In this document: piece after piece, positions 53,867 through 64,000 of the stretch
Layout of the letters: every line of letters starts with the position of its first letter
How positions within the stretch are numbered: position 1 is the stretch's first letter
Origin: Oreohelix idahoensis
Lineage: Eukaryota > Mollusca > Gastropoda > Stylommatophora > Oreohelicidae
Assembly (NCBI GenBank): GCA_024509875.1
Contig: JAMPIV010012167.1
Coordinates: forward strand, 372,001 to 436,000
Direction: 5' to 3'
Length of the DNA stretch: 64,000 bases
The notes under the pieces: model-generated
The model's input: only the letters and a program-made list of their open reading frames with translations
Database searches by the model: none
What the model was told of the DNA's origin: nothing
Translations under genes and position numbers: made by a program

Positions 53867-55379
53867 TGGGAGACAAGTCTGAAATGCTAGACTTGTATAC
53901 TCACTTCACTTTATTTCACTCTCTTAGTCTTAGACAAAGACCTTGTATGGTCCTCTTGTTTATAATGTAACAAAAAATCACTTGAGTACCTGTGGAAAAT
54001 AATTCCTTTATATCCCACTCACTATGGGCACAAGTCTTTTTTTTTTTTTTTTTAAAGAACTTGAATATGAATTTCACCTTGTCTCAATCTTTGTGGATAA
54101 CAAGTCTTTTATCAAAGAACTTGTATAAATACCTTAGATAATAATATTTTATTAACAATCTCTATATGAAGAGTGTACCTTATCAATAATAATAATAATA
54201 CATGACCAAGTGTATGTATGTAGACTGTGTATGACAATAATGTAGTACAATCATAAATACAAAGACAAAAATACAGAACAATGACCGAAAACGTTCGCGG
54301 AAGTCAAATAAACAATACAGCAAAAGTAAAAAAAAATGTTACACAAATGTGTAATGATAACCGCGAAAAATAAACAAGACAAATGGCAACACTGTTATAA
54401 ACGAAAAGGTGTAAAGAAATAAATGGAAGGAATGAGAGAAGAACAGATACAAACAAAATTAATCGAAAATCAAAGAACGGAAAAAATAACAAAAACAACA
54501 CTAACTGATGTCGTCACAGCTAAAAAAAAAATATAGCAACAAAAGTCGCTAGCAAATTTCAATTAAGAAAATTGCAATCCCTACAGAACGCTTACAGTAA
54601 CCCTCGATTAAGTGGCATATTTACTGTAAGACCCACCAACCGAAAACCCGCAGAAAAAAACACAAGAAAAATACACAACAATAGTACAATTAACATAAAT
54701 AGCAATCAATTCAATGTGTTGCAAAATAAAGCTTAGTCACACATGATATTACAGTAACTAACTTGCTCCTTGCGAACACAGAAACAAAATGTCAAGCGCG
54801 CACTGAATGTCAAATCCACTGTAGCATAAAGTGGTATTCACGAACAAAAGTTACTATGACCTTCTCGACTTAGGACTTGCACATTGAATGTTTACAATTT
54901 CCACGTACTGTTTACAAACACTTGACCTCGAACAATGTAGCTTGAATGCTCGGGCGTAGAAAAGTCTGTTGTTGACTGAAACGTGTAAACGACCAGCGGT
55001 ACCGTTTACAAAAAGGGACTCGACTTGCAGTTGTGGTCCACGTAGCAAATGCCTAGATGTTAACTTCAGTACTTGTCCTGTTGTGGTTTATGTAGCATTA
55101 TAACATAAATGCTCGCACTGTTTATCTGGGTCAACAGTTGATGACCTATTTCTGTCCTGTGTAGACAAAACTTGAAAGCATAGAGTATGTGTGTTACAGC
55201 TGTCCAGTGTGTAGCTTAGACCCACAGATCAGAAATGTAATGTGTACTTGTCCTTCTCACGCAAATAGCCCCATGAAATGTAAATTTCTGGACCACATTA
55301 ATGTCATCAATAATGTTAATTGCTCGCTCTGTCCACAAGAAATGTATCAGAAGAGCCCACGTAACTGGCTCACCAAAAA
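53867..55379 (-). other. Gmr1-like element 5' leader
   Basis: About 1.5 kb between the 5' LTR and gag. AT-rich with long A/T runs (54038-54054) and no convincing ORF. The putative primer-binding site is at its LTR-proximal end. Confidence 0.75.
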
Positions 55380-56532
55380 TGTAACTGTACTTTTCTCTTG
55401 TTGAGGTGATCACTGGCCAAAGACAGTATACATGTTGTTAGGTGTGTAGTGCTGGCGTATGATGAACTGAGTGTGGGTGCGAATGAAGGCGCGAATGTGT
55501 TTAGGCTCGTATGTATGTGGACATCGCAACCCCTACACTCACATGCAGTAGTCAAGGATGCTTGAACACTGCAGGCACGTTTCAAAACATTTATTGACGA
55601 GAACACACATGGTATCAACAGGAACAGTCATTGTAAACAAGGTCATGCTGACCGGAAATCGATAGGTATACATTAGGCATTCAGCAAGCTGGTAAACATT
55701 TGAATATTCGTGCATGGTCAATACAATGTTCTTCAATAAGGACAGTTCGTGGCGTCGCCCTGGGATTACTGACTAAACGCGTCAGATACCTTAATCACTT
55801 TGACACATAGGTGCAACTTGGCATTCCCCGCCAATTGCACATTATCAGGCTGTAGTATAATAGCCGAAAACACAGGCCTCGTTCTGACGTCGGCTGTGTA
55901 CTTCTGATAAGCAGGTTACCATCAACCCTGCAGTAATGCGTATGTGGACATAAATATGCCGCCAATCTGCGGCTCCCACAATATATCTTCGTCACTGGAT
56001 TTCTGGATGGTATGAAGACTAATAGTCTTGGATGGCTACCTTGAGCACAACATATAAGTTCTGAAATGGAGGACCGGTGAGCTGCAGTTCACAGACTAGG
56101 CAATCTTCTAACATGTTCTGCTACCGAAAGCATAGTAATGGAAAAAGTCGGTATTACCTGTAACCGAGTCCACAGAACTTAACAAGGAACTCTGCTGTCA
56201 TTCCAACGCACAGAGATTCACTAGGGAAAACTGCCAGTGCAGTCACTTCGAAGATTCTTCCCGAAAAACACAATGGACTCTCGTCCCTTCAGAAACCAGG
56301 ACACTTCCCGGCTTGCCGGAAGTCTAACTCAACTCCCGCTTAAAAAAACCTGCCCATGGGCATATGCCCGAACTGTCTACCTTTGACCCTAAAGGTCAAA
56401 CACAATGAATGAATAAACAAGGGAAGACAACCCCTAATCAACCTGACATCGCAGGTAAAGACACAATTATTCTTATGATAAAAACATAAGCAAATAACTT
56501 GACAGATGACTCCGTCAAAAATGACAGCAACA
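55380..56532 (-). repeat. Gmr1-like element 5' LTR
   Basis: 1153-bp LTR, essentially identical to 47189-48341. In the element's orientation it starts TGTTGCTGTC and ends GTACAGTTACA. Confidence 0.97.
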
Positions 56533-56777
56533 CACATGTACATACGTTTTTGGACCTCTATATTTTTCTGCTAATATTCTTAGGCAAAATATAGCCTCTC
56601 TTGTTCCGTCTAAAACCAAACTGCTCTTCTTGGATTTTGCTGTCTACCTTACTTTTTATTCTTTCCTGTATGATTTTGAGCAGTATTCTAATTGCATGAC
56701 TCATCAGGCTGATTGTTCTGAAGCCTGAACATTCTGTTGCATTAGGTTTTTTGGGCAATGTTATAAAGACTGATGTA

Positions 56778-56945
56778 CTGTACAAGGTGACTAATATGAG
56801 GTTGTGCATGGCACTGGCTACCTCATCATGAAATAAAACTTGCCACAGAAACCCCCACTGCAACAGCATGTGAAATGCTTGGTGAAAGCTTCCAGCTACA
56901 GTTGTAGCTCCATGCTCTTGTAAGGAGCTCAAAGGAAAATGATGA
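56778..56945 (-). repeat. S repeat copy 8
   Basis: On the minus strand it starts ttttcctttgagctcctta, then agagcatggagctacaactg, gctggaagctttcaccaagc, tttatttcatgatgaggtag and cacaacctcatattagtcac. It lacks the last 50 bases of the family. Confidence 0.65.
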
Positions 56946-56961
56946 TGATATAACAATGGAA

Positions 56962-57197
56962 AATGTAGCTTCCTTGACAGCCTTCATAGACATCTTTGAC
57001 AGCCTTCATAGACATCTTTGACAGCCTTCATAGACATCTTTGACAGCCTTCATAGACATCTTTGACAGCCTTCATAGACATCTTTGACAGCCTTCATAGA
57101 CATCTTTGACAGCCTTCATAGACATCTTTGACAGCCTTCATAGACATCTTTGACAGCCTTCATAGACATCTTAGACAGCCTTCATAGACATCTTTGA
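56962..57197. repeat. 22-bp minisatellite
   Basis: About 11 units of gacagccttcatagacatct plus tt, nearly identical, between S copy 8 and LINE H2. Source not identified; it abuts the start of LINE H2. Confidence 0.96.
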
Positions 57198-57199
57198 AA

Positions 57200-57830
57200 C
57201 AAAATATGATGATAATGAGATCAAGTACTATCAAAGTAAATGGAACAGTTTTAAAATAAGAAAACAGATTCACATACCTAGACATGTTAATAACATTGGA
57301 TGGAAGATGCATCTTAGAACTGAATAGCAGACTAGCACAGGCAAATGCAGAATTCTATAAAACGAAAAGTATTTTATGCAACAGTTCTTCAGTTGTTAAA
57401 TAGAACCAATCCTGACATATGGAAAAGAGTCATGGACGATTAGTGAACAAGCAGAAGAAGTGCTAGAGGCTACAGAGATGTGGTTTTACAGAAGAATGTT
57501 AAAAATATCATGGACAGCTAAAAAGAGTTAATGAAGATGTCCTGAAAAAGGTGAAGATGCAAAGGAAGGTTATTACCCACATTAGAAGTAAGCAATCCAC
57601 TTTCTGTGGGCATGTTATGATAAGAACAAAGATTGAATGTATCGTGGCAACATGACATTTTAAAGGGGAAGAGATGGAGTATAAAAGTGAGAGTAGATAC
57701 TGGACGGTTTGACATCATGGCATGGAAAGGAGTTAACAAATAAACTGATAAACAGTACAGGAGACAGGAAGTTGTGGAGAGACATGATCACTTAAACCAC
57801 CAGGCATGGTACTTGTAGAATAATTATGAT
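57200..57830 (+). mobile_element. LINE H copy 2, decayed RT region
   Basis: Extends further 5' than copy 1: aaacagattcacatacctag and gacatgttaataacattgga, then tggaagatgcatcttagaac read as YLGxxxTxDGRCxxEL, the region after the RT palm. Then the shared tail up to accaggcatggtacttgtag. Many stops. Confidence 0.75.
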
Positions 57831-57922
57831 AAAGCTATATATAATGATGATAATATAGCAAAATTGCAGTGTTATCTTTGTTAACTATGAGCTACCCTAG
57901 GTTAATTATGAGGTACACTTAC

Positions 57923-57984
57923 TTATGCCTGGACACAAAGTCTGTTAAAATCATCCTCAGAAGGGTCAAAGCTGCTCTAAACAC
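57923..57984 (-). CDS. CEP104: CEP104 exon: TOG domain (most 5' exon in window)
   Basis: A 62-nt exon on the minus strand, acceptor ctctgtatttgcag, donor AA|GTAAGTG. It encodes VFRAALTLLRMILTDFVSRH and, with the first G of exon 44923-45061, a Lys. CEP104 has the matching helix SVFQASLKLLKMIITQYIPK just before KL.K. The phase agreement with the next exon 12.9 kb away is strong evidence. The preceding exon is not in the window. Confidence 0.9.
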
Positions 57985-58161
57985 CTGCAAATACAGAGTT
58001 CTGTGGCAATGTTGCTGTTGCTTTTCCAACATTCACATCTACAAAATCATACATTTAGGACACTGCTCTTATCTATGCCAAGTCTGGTTTCAAGGCTCAG
58101 TTTAATTTGATTTCCACTTGAGTGGAGCATTGTAAAAAAATATTTTTTAAGCTTTGATCAG

Positions 58162-58290
58162 TTTCATACTGTCATTTTTCTTCCCAAAGTTCCCATTGGT
58201 AATTTTGGTCTGGACATTTTATTCATACGAGGAGCAAAATCTTTTAGTAGCTTATAATCAGAAGCAGCAGTAGCGACCACCGGATACCTA
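58162..58290 (-). other. Orphan exon-like ORF
   Basis: On the minus strand a pyrimidine-rich ttttttctttttatgtactag is followed by 41 sense codons (YPVVATAASDYKLLKDFAPR, MNKMSRPKLPMGTLGRKMTV) and a stop. It looks like a terminal coding exon, or an exon ending at a weak GTATGA donor just before the stop. I do not recognise the peptide and it does not fit CEP104 at this position. It directly abuts the start of LINE F1. Confidence 0.25.
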
Positions 58291-58294
58291 GTAC

Positions 58295-61200
58295 ATAAAA
58301 AGAAAAAATGGATGAGAGAAGATACTTGGGATAAAATACAAGAAAGGAAAACAGCAAAACTTAAACTACTAGCGGCAAGTACACATAATGCAGTTGAATC
58401 TTGCAAACTAACTTATAACTTGTTAAATAAAGAAGTGAAGACAAAAACTCGAAGAGATAAAAGACATTTCATCAATGAACTGGCCGTAGAAGCTGAAAAT
58501 GCTGCAAGAACTGGTAATAGTAGGTGCCTTTATCAAATTACAAAACAACTATGTCACCAGCCTATTGCTATGGAAACACCTGTTAAAGGTAAATTAGGGA
58601 ATTCAATACCAACAGAAAAAAGAACAAATGAAGAGATGGGCTGAGCACTTCATGGAGGTGCTAAACAGACCACCACCAACAGTAACACCTGATTTTAATA
58701 ATGAAACACCCACAACCACCTTGCCAATAACTTGCGATGAATTCACGCTGGACGAGATCAAACAAGCCGTTAAAAGATTTAAAAATTTTAACTCTTTCAT
58801 TCCAGAGTTATTTTGCACGCTGTGACAGACTTTTTTTGTGGGCAAAATTTTATAGAGTGAAGTGTTCATCTTTCAGTCTAAATTTGTTTGTGAATTTTCC
58901 TTTGAACATGTACTTATTATATACCAAACTGTAGGGAAATGGATAGAGAATTCAAATATATAATGTCTGTGGTAGTATTAACACAAGTATGTTCGGTATA
59001 ATTTAATCATTTTGCATGTAAAATTGAAAAACGCTAAAAAGTTGACTGTAGAATACGATCTTACCAAAGACAAATTACTGTCGTAGACAATAAAACTTTC
59101 TTTTTAGTCTTCAAACGTCAAGTTAATCCATATACAAAGTAAAAAAAACATGCTTATGGCCAAAATTAGTAGATTTAGTGTTATTCGCACCAGTTTGTCC
59201 GTGGTTCTTTGTAAGAAAAAAATAAATTATGCAATCGTGCATTACGTAATTTTCAAACAAATAAATAAGAATAACGTCATATAAATACTTTTTTTTTCTT
59301 GTTTAATGTTTTAATAGTATCCCTAGATTCATCTTCTACCAAGAACTAGTGATTAGATGTTACGGTAGGTCTAGTTTTGTTGCTTTTTGATCGGCCAGAA
59401 TATGACTACGCCCACTCATCAACTAAATCTAGTGTGTCTAGCTTTTCTGCATATATTCCGTATTTTGACAACAAACTGTGACTACCAAACAATCATCATC
59501 AATGTCAGCAATGTTTCAAAGTAGTTTGACACAATTATTTGCTTAGGAGACTTAGAAAATGTAAATATAAAGCGTGACATATTTCTCTAGCAAAAACAAC
59601 GAAAAACGTAAACACGCGAATCTTCACAAAAATTGTGATAATAACATCAAAACACGCACATGTGCTGATTAACTAAAGTCAAATTAGTTGTTTAAATAGT
59701 AGCGGAAGTCATTCTACGAGTTTTAATATATGAACTGCATTAAGCGGACGATTTTTAGGGTTTATTCGTGATAAACTAAAAACCACGCTCTGAGCGTTGC
59801 TGGGGCACGGCGTGTTGAATTTTGCAACGCTCAGAGCGTTGCTGTGGAGTCAAAGAGTTAAAGCTGCTGGAGTTGACGACATTTCAGGGGAAATGATTAA
59901 AGCAGTTAATGACAACAACCTCTTGAGAATTTTAGATATTATAAATGAAGTATGGAGAGAAGAACAACCACCACAACAATGGAAAGACAGTATTATTGTA
60001 AAGTTACCGAAGAAAGGTGATCTATCAGACTGTAATAACTGGCGTGGTATATCTCTATTATCAGTACCTGGAAAATTATTATGTTGCATGATGTTAGAAA
60101 GACTTAAATTGCATGCTGACGAAAAGATCAGAGAAGAACAAGCGGGTTTCAGGCCGAAACGATCATGTATTGATCAAATATTCACACTAAGAACAATTAT
60201 AGAAGAATCAGTGGAAAGGCAATCGCCACTTATTATCACCTTCGTCGATTTTCAAAAAGCCTTTGATAGTCTACACCGCCCATCATTGTGGAAGATACTT
60301 ACAATCTATGGTTTTCCAACAAAATATGTGAATATAATCAAAGCGCTATATGACAATGCAAGATTTTGTGTTAGAACAAATAAAGGGAATACAGAATGGT
60401 TTACAGTAGAAACAGGGGTGAAACAAGGCTGTATTATGTCACCACTACTTTTTTGGAATAGCTATTGATTGGGTTATGAGAAACTATACCCACAATGCAC
60501 AATTAGGTATAAAATGGACAAATGGAAAATTCCTGGGGGACCTGGATTTCGCAGATGATGTAGCATTCTTAAGTTCAACACCAAGACAATCCCAAGAAGC
60601 AATAAATAATTTGTGTCATCTCTCGGTTAAAATTGGTCTCCAAATAAATGCCTCTAAAACTAAAGCTATGAACTTTTCTAACGAGACCTTTGATATCATC
60701 TTGAACGGGGAAAAACTACAGAAAGTTGAAAGTTTCAATTATTTAGGCAGTAAAATGACTCAGGATGGTGACACAACAAGAGAAATCCATACTAGAATTG
60801 CTTTGGCAGCTAGCGCCTTCAATAGATTATCTAACATTTGGAAATTACGATCATTGAATATACATACCAAGCTTCGTCTGTTTAATTCAAATGTTATCTC
60901 AGTGTTAACATACGGCTGTGAGAGTTGGAAAACAACAAAATCATTGGAGAACAAGCTGAATACATTCGAGAACAAATGTCTTAGAAAACTCATGAACATC
61001 AGTTGGAAAGAATTCAAGACTAATCGACAAATAAGAGAAGACTCTAGGCAGAAATATGTCTCCGACTATATAAGGAAAAGACGATGGTCATATATCGGTC
61101 ATGTCCTACGAATGCAAAACAACAGAATACCACTACAGGCGCTCACTTGGGTTCCTGAGGGTAAGAGGAAAAAAAGGAAGACCAAAAGAAACACTCAGAA

Positions 61201-61345
61201 GAACAATAATAAGAGAAGGAAGAACGTTGGGCCTAAATAATGTGCAAGAGCTAAGAGGAGTGGCGTCACAACGAACAACCTGGAGAGCACTGGTTTCTGC
61301 CTTATGCGCCGTGTTTGGTGCTTAAAGAATTTATTATTATTATTA
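58295..61345 (+). mobile_element. LINE F copy 1, split by a TTAA element
   Basis: RTE-like LINE lacking its endonuclease. Frames: 58312-58644 and 58628-58788 (MREDTWDKIQERKTAK, KRWAEHFMEVLNRP, DEIKQAVKRF), then after the insertion 59862-60468 (AAGVDDISGEMIKA, EEQAGFRPKRSCIDQIFTLR, VDFQKAFDSLHR, TGVKQGCIMSP). A frameshift at the T run near 60450 is followed by 60476-61240 (FADD at 25-28; LTYGCESW; RRWSYIGHVLRM). It ends in (TTA)n. Joining at TTAA restores an open frame across the insertion. Confidence 0.92.
58792..59857. mobile_element. piggyBac-type non-autonomous element, 1066 bp
   Basis: TTAA (58788-58791 and 59858-59861) flanks imperfect terminal inverted repeats (CTCTTTCATTCC left; CTCTTTGACTCC as the complement of the right end). 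The interior is AT-rich without a transposase. Near the right end is a strong palindrome caacgctcagagcgttg (59824-59840), repeated in part at 59786-59801. It inserted in the RT ORF of LINE F1. Confidence 0.85.
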
Positions 61346-61351
61346 ATCAGT

Positions 61352-62040
61352 TATTGGGTTCCACCTAGTATATCTTGACCGTTTCAGCGAAGGTAATGCT
61401 TTTTAATATTTCCTCCCTTACAGCTTGTTACAAGGCTTTCAAAACACTGGATGTTTCATTCAAATTTGCTGACACACCCACTACTCTTCCATCTTTGGGT
61501 TGGAATCTAAAACTATTTGTTAATGCACCCACATTTTCCTCATGCCATTCTCCATTGCTGACACACACATGATTTCATCTTTCCCTTTCTTGTAGATCTA
61601 ATTTAGTTCTTACTGGGTCTTCCTCTTCTTCGTACACTCTCAGACGTCCACTTGAATGTTCTCAAAGAAAGCAGTAGTCAGTTTGAGGCTATTTGAATCC
61701 CCGTAAAGCTTTTCACGAAAGGAGCTGGCGTCGGCCATATGTACTTTCTCTGTTCCACATATGTTGGGCAACTTTGAAGCAGATGTTCAGCACTCATTTT
61801 ATCAGTGCCACAGTTACACTGATCGGTGTTCCTATCTTTAGCTTGTTGAATAGATGGTATCTCAATCTGTTGTGGCCAGTGCGGAGTCTGAAGACTACCA
61901 CTTGTTCTCTTCTGTTAGCTGGTAGTATCCATCATTATGTGTGTGACCTGGATGCTCTACTGGGTCTGATGTTGAAAAATCAATGGTACATGATGGAACC
62001 ACGCCCATTCTTCCTGACATAACACCTTCATTCTGAGAAT
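61352..62040 (-). mobile_element. I-like LINE 3' region, decayed
   Basis: On the minus strand around 61920-61690: NRREQVVVFRLRTGHNRLRY, then CNCGTDKMSAEHLLQSCPTY and EQRKYIWP, the Cys/His C-terminal motif of RNase H-bearing LINEs, comparable to the LINE G tail. The rest is degenerate. It abuts the (TTA)n end of LINE F1. Confidence 0.72.
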
Positions 62041-62203
62041 CCATATCACTAGAAGCCGAACTAGGCCTAGAACTAACATTGAAGTCATGACTGCTGTACC
62101 TGTCTTCCTCTGTTTTGAAATTTTATATCAAATTAAGAGCCTGCTGGGCACTAAGACAGGCTGGTTGCTTATGTGACGATGAACTAGACGCCATCGAAAA
62201 TAG

Positions 62204-63612
62204 GTAACACAACTTTATAAAACTTATGATGAGGTAGTAGGTAACACAACTTTATACAACTTACGATGAGGTAGTAGGTAACACAACTTTATAAAACTTA
62301 CGATGAGGTAGTAGGTAACATAACTTTATAAAACTTACGATGAGGTAGTAGGTAACACAACTTTATAAAACTTACGATGAGGTAGTAGGTAACACAACTT
62401 TATAAAACTTACGATGAGGTAGTAGGTAACATAACTTTATAAAACTTACGATGAGGTAGTAGGTAACACAACTTTATAAAACTTACGATGAGGTAGTAGG
62501 TAACACAACTTTATAAAACTTACGATGAGGTAGTAGGTAACATAACTTTATAAAACTTACGATGAGGTAGTAGGTAACATAACTTTATAAAACTTACGAT
62601 GAGGTAGTAGGTAACACAACTTTATAAAACTTACGATGAGGTAGTAGGTAACACAACTTTATAAAACTTACGATGAGGTAGTAGGTAACACAACTTTATA
62701 AAACTTACGATGAGGTAGTAGGTAACACAACTTTATAAAACTTACGATGAGGTAGTAGGTAACACAACTTTATAAAACTTACGATGAGGTAGTAGGTAAC
62801 ACAACTTTATAAAACTTACGATGAGGTAGTAGGTAACACAACTTTATAAAACTTACGATGAGGTAGTAGGTAACACAACTTTATAAAACTTACGATGAGG
62901 TAGTAGGTAACACAACTTTATAAAACTTACGATGAGGTAGTAGGTAACACAACTTTATAAAACTTACGATGAGGTAGTAGGTAACACAACTTTATAAAAC
63001 TTACGATGAGGTAGTAGGTAACACAACTTTATAAAACTTACGATGAGGTAGTAGGTAACACAACTTTATAAAACTTACGATGAGGTAGTAGGTAACACAA
63101 CTTTATAAAACTTACGATGGAGGTAGTAGGTAACACAACTTTATAAAACTTACGATGAGGTAGTAGGTAACACAACTTTATAAAACTTACGATGAGGTAG
63201 TAGGTAACACAACTTTATAAAACTTACGATGAGGTAGTAGGTAACACAACTTTATAAAACTTACGATGAGGTAGTAGGTAACACAACTTTATAAAACTTA
63301 CGATGAGGTAGTAGGTAACACAACTTTATAAAACTTACGATGAGGTAGTAGATAACACAACTTTATAAAACTTACGATGAGGTAGTAGATAACACAACTT
63401 TATAAAACTTACGATGAGGTAGTAGGTAACACAACTTTATAAAACTTACGATGAGGTAGTAGGTAACACAACTTTATAAAACTTACGATGAGGTAGTAGA
63501 TAACACAACTTTATAAAACTTACGATGAGGTAGTAGATAACACAACTTTATAAAACTTACGATGAGGTAGTAGGTAACACAACTTTATAAAACTTACGAT
63601 GAGGTAGTAGAT
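62204..63612. repeat. 37-bp homogeneous minisatellite
   Basis: About 38 units; each reads gtaacacaactttataaaac then ttacgatgaggtagtag. Sequence is extremely uniform: recurrent single changes are cataac for cacaac (left third) and agataac for aggtaac (right third), plus one extra g near 63120. Source not identified. Confidence 0.98.
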
Positions 63613-64000
63613 GTTATCGTGTTTAAAATACTCAAAAGAGTACCATGCTGCCTCTTCCTGCTAATGAAAATAAATTGTTTACTTTCGCTACCTAGTCATC
63701 TAAAAAATTCTAACTGGGACAAATGAAACAAAAACTTCATTCAAAACCAATGGCCTCTTGTCCTCAACACCGAGAAATACAGGGTGTTCATAAAAGATTA
63801 TACCCTTTTCAAAAAATGTATCCTCGTCCCCATGATGTGGTACGAGGATGCTTTGTATCACAAAAGTAAGATAATCTCTGCAAGTTTTTAAGCATACCTT
63901 ACAAAGACTCAAAAAGAATGTACCTATTTCTTTTTTTTCACCTACTTGACCAGTGTGTTGAGAGACATGTAACAATTACCGGTTGCAACTCAACTGCGAA
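63613..64000. other. Unassigned end of window, possible DNA transposon terminus
   Basis: Contains acagggtgttcataaaagat (63779-63798), a sequence style seen at the ends of some DNA transposons. A minus-strand ORF of 91 codons (63975-63700) has no recognised domain. The right part shares ctacttgaccagtgt with the U repeat. Too little is visible for a call. Confidence 0.25.

Larger units (their letters stand above)
47189..56532 (-). mobile_element. Gmr1-like Ty3/Gypsy LTR retrotransposon, 9344 bp
   Basis: Complete element on the minus strand: 5' LTR 56532-55380, leader, gag, pol, 3' LTR 48341-47189. Both LTRs are 1153 bp, start TG and end CA, with target duplication cacat. The pol order is protease, integrase, RT, RNase H, the order of Ty1/copia elements, but with Gypsy-type sequences; this is the hallmark of the Gmr1 group. 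A candidate primer-binding site TGGTGAGCCAGTTACGTG begins 3-4 nt inside the 5' LTR (near 55376). A purine tract containing GGGGGG lies near 48352-48357 just before the 3' LTR. It inserted into LINE C. Confidence 0.95.
46010..56778 (-). mobile_element. LINE C, split by a Gmr1-like LTR element
   Basis: RTE-like LINE on the minus strand in two parts. 56778-56538 holds the RT start (ITLPKKPNATECSGFRTISL, EEQFGFRRNKR). 47183-46010 continues with FIDYKKAFDRVHHEKIIECL, RQGCVLSPCLFNIY and YADD (102-105 of the frame starting 47188). After a frameshift come SYLGHIITEDGRCETEIKKR, LYGVETLTMNKQ and GRQRYKWEDNIKRCTG. The 5-bp repeat cacat (47184-47188 and 56533-56537) flanks the inserted LTR element. Confidence 0.9.

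Noticed and set aside
60440..60476. Programmed frameshift in LINE F reverse transcriptase
   Set aside because: The break is at a T run inside the RT core between conserved motifs, where a mutation is the simpler reading; other LINE copies here also carry random frameshifts.
63700..63975. Transposase gene at the right edge
   Set aside because: The 91-codon frame shows no catalytic motif; the acagggtgttcataaaa terminus alone is not enough for a call.

Overview
This window is eukaryotic (spliced exons, simple-sequence DNA, many families of non-LTR retrotransposons). It is best read as the 3' half of one host gene whose introns are packed with mobile DNA. Eight short exons on the minus strand (57984-57923, 45061-44923, 34705-34587, 33496-33354, 19440-19349, 17630-17535, 5606-5544, 674-595) have AG/GT borders and codon phases that agree across all seven junctions. 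Their conceptual product matches my memory of CEP104, the ciliary-tip/centrosomal TOG-domain protein: the C-terminal part of the TOG domain, a coiled coil, and the linker before the zinc fingers. The 5' exons lie to the right of the window and the zinc-finger exons to the left. Only about 0.8 kb of 64 kb is host coding sequence. The repeat complement (many RTE-like LINEs, an RNase H-bearing I/Ingi-like LINE, a Gmr1-like Gypsy element, tRNA-type SINEs) suggests a lophotrochozoan, most likely a mollusc; this is inference.

Layout. 1-5.6 kb: SINEs, LINE fragments, GATA microsatellites. 6.3-15.0 kb: one RTE-like LINE copy (family B here) whose interior has expanded into a 37-bp minisatellite of about 98 units, split by a 3.1-kb hAT transposon and a second LINE (family A). 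15.1-17.4 kb: an apparently intact piggyBac. 18.0-18.6 kb: a 42-bp satellite. 20.1-23.4 kb: no recognisable gene. 23.5-28.4 kb: a SINE-like repeat (family S) expanded into a 35-bp array of about 67 units, split by two DNA elements. 28.7-33.3 kb: LINE A carrying a nearly complete LINE E and two SINEs. 36.6-43.3 kb: a three-level nest, LINE A containing LINE E containing a full-length LINE G. 46.0-56.8 kb: LINE C split by a 9.3-kb Gmr1-like LTR retrotransposon with almost identical LTRs. 57.2-62.0 kb: LINE H, LINE F (split by a TTAA-flanked element) and an I-like LINE end. 62.2-63.6 kb: a homogeneous 37-bp array.

The family letters A-J, S, T and U are labels used only here. Two themes stand out. 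First, target-site duplications let the insertion order be read almost base by base. Second, at least four minisatellites start from short segments inside transposable elements, so the window shows satellite birth from transposons in several separate cases. The Gmr1-like element is also notable because its integrase lies upstream of its reverse transcriptase, the reverse of ordinary Gypsy order.
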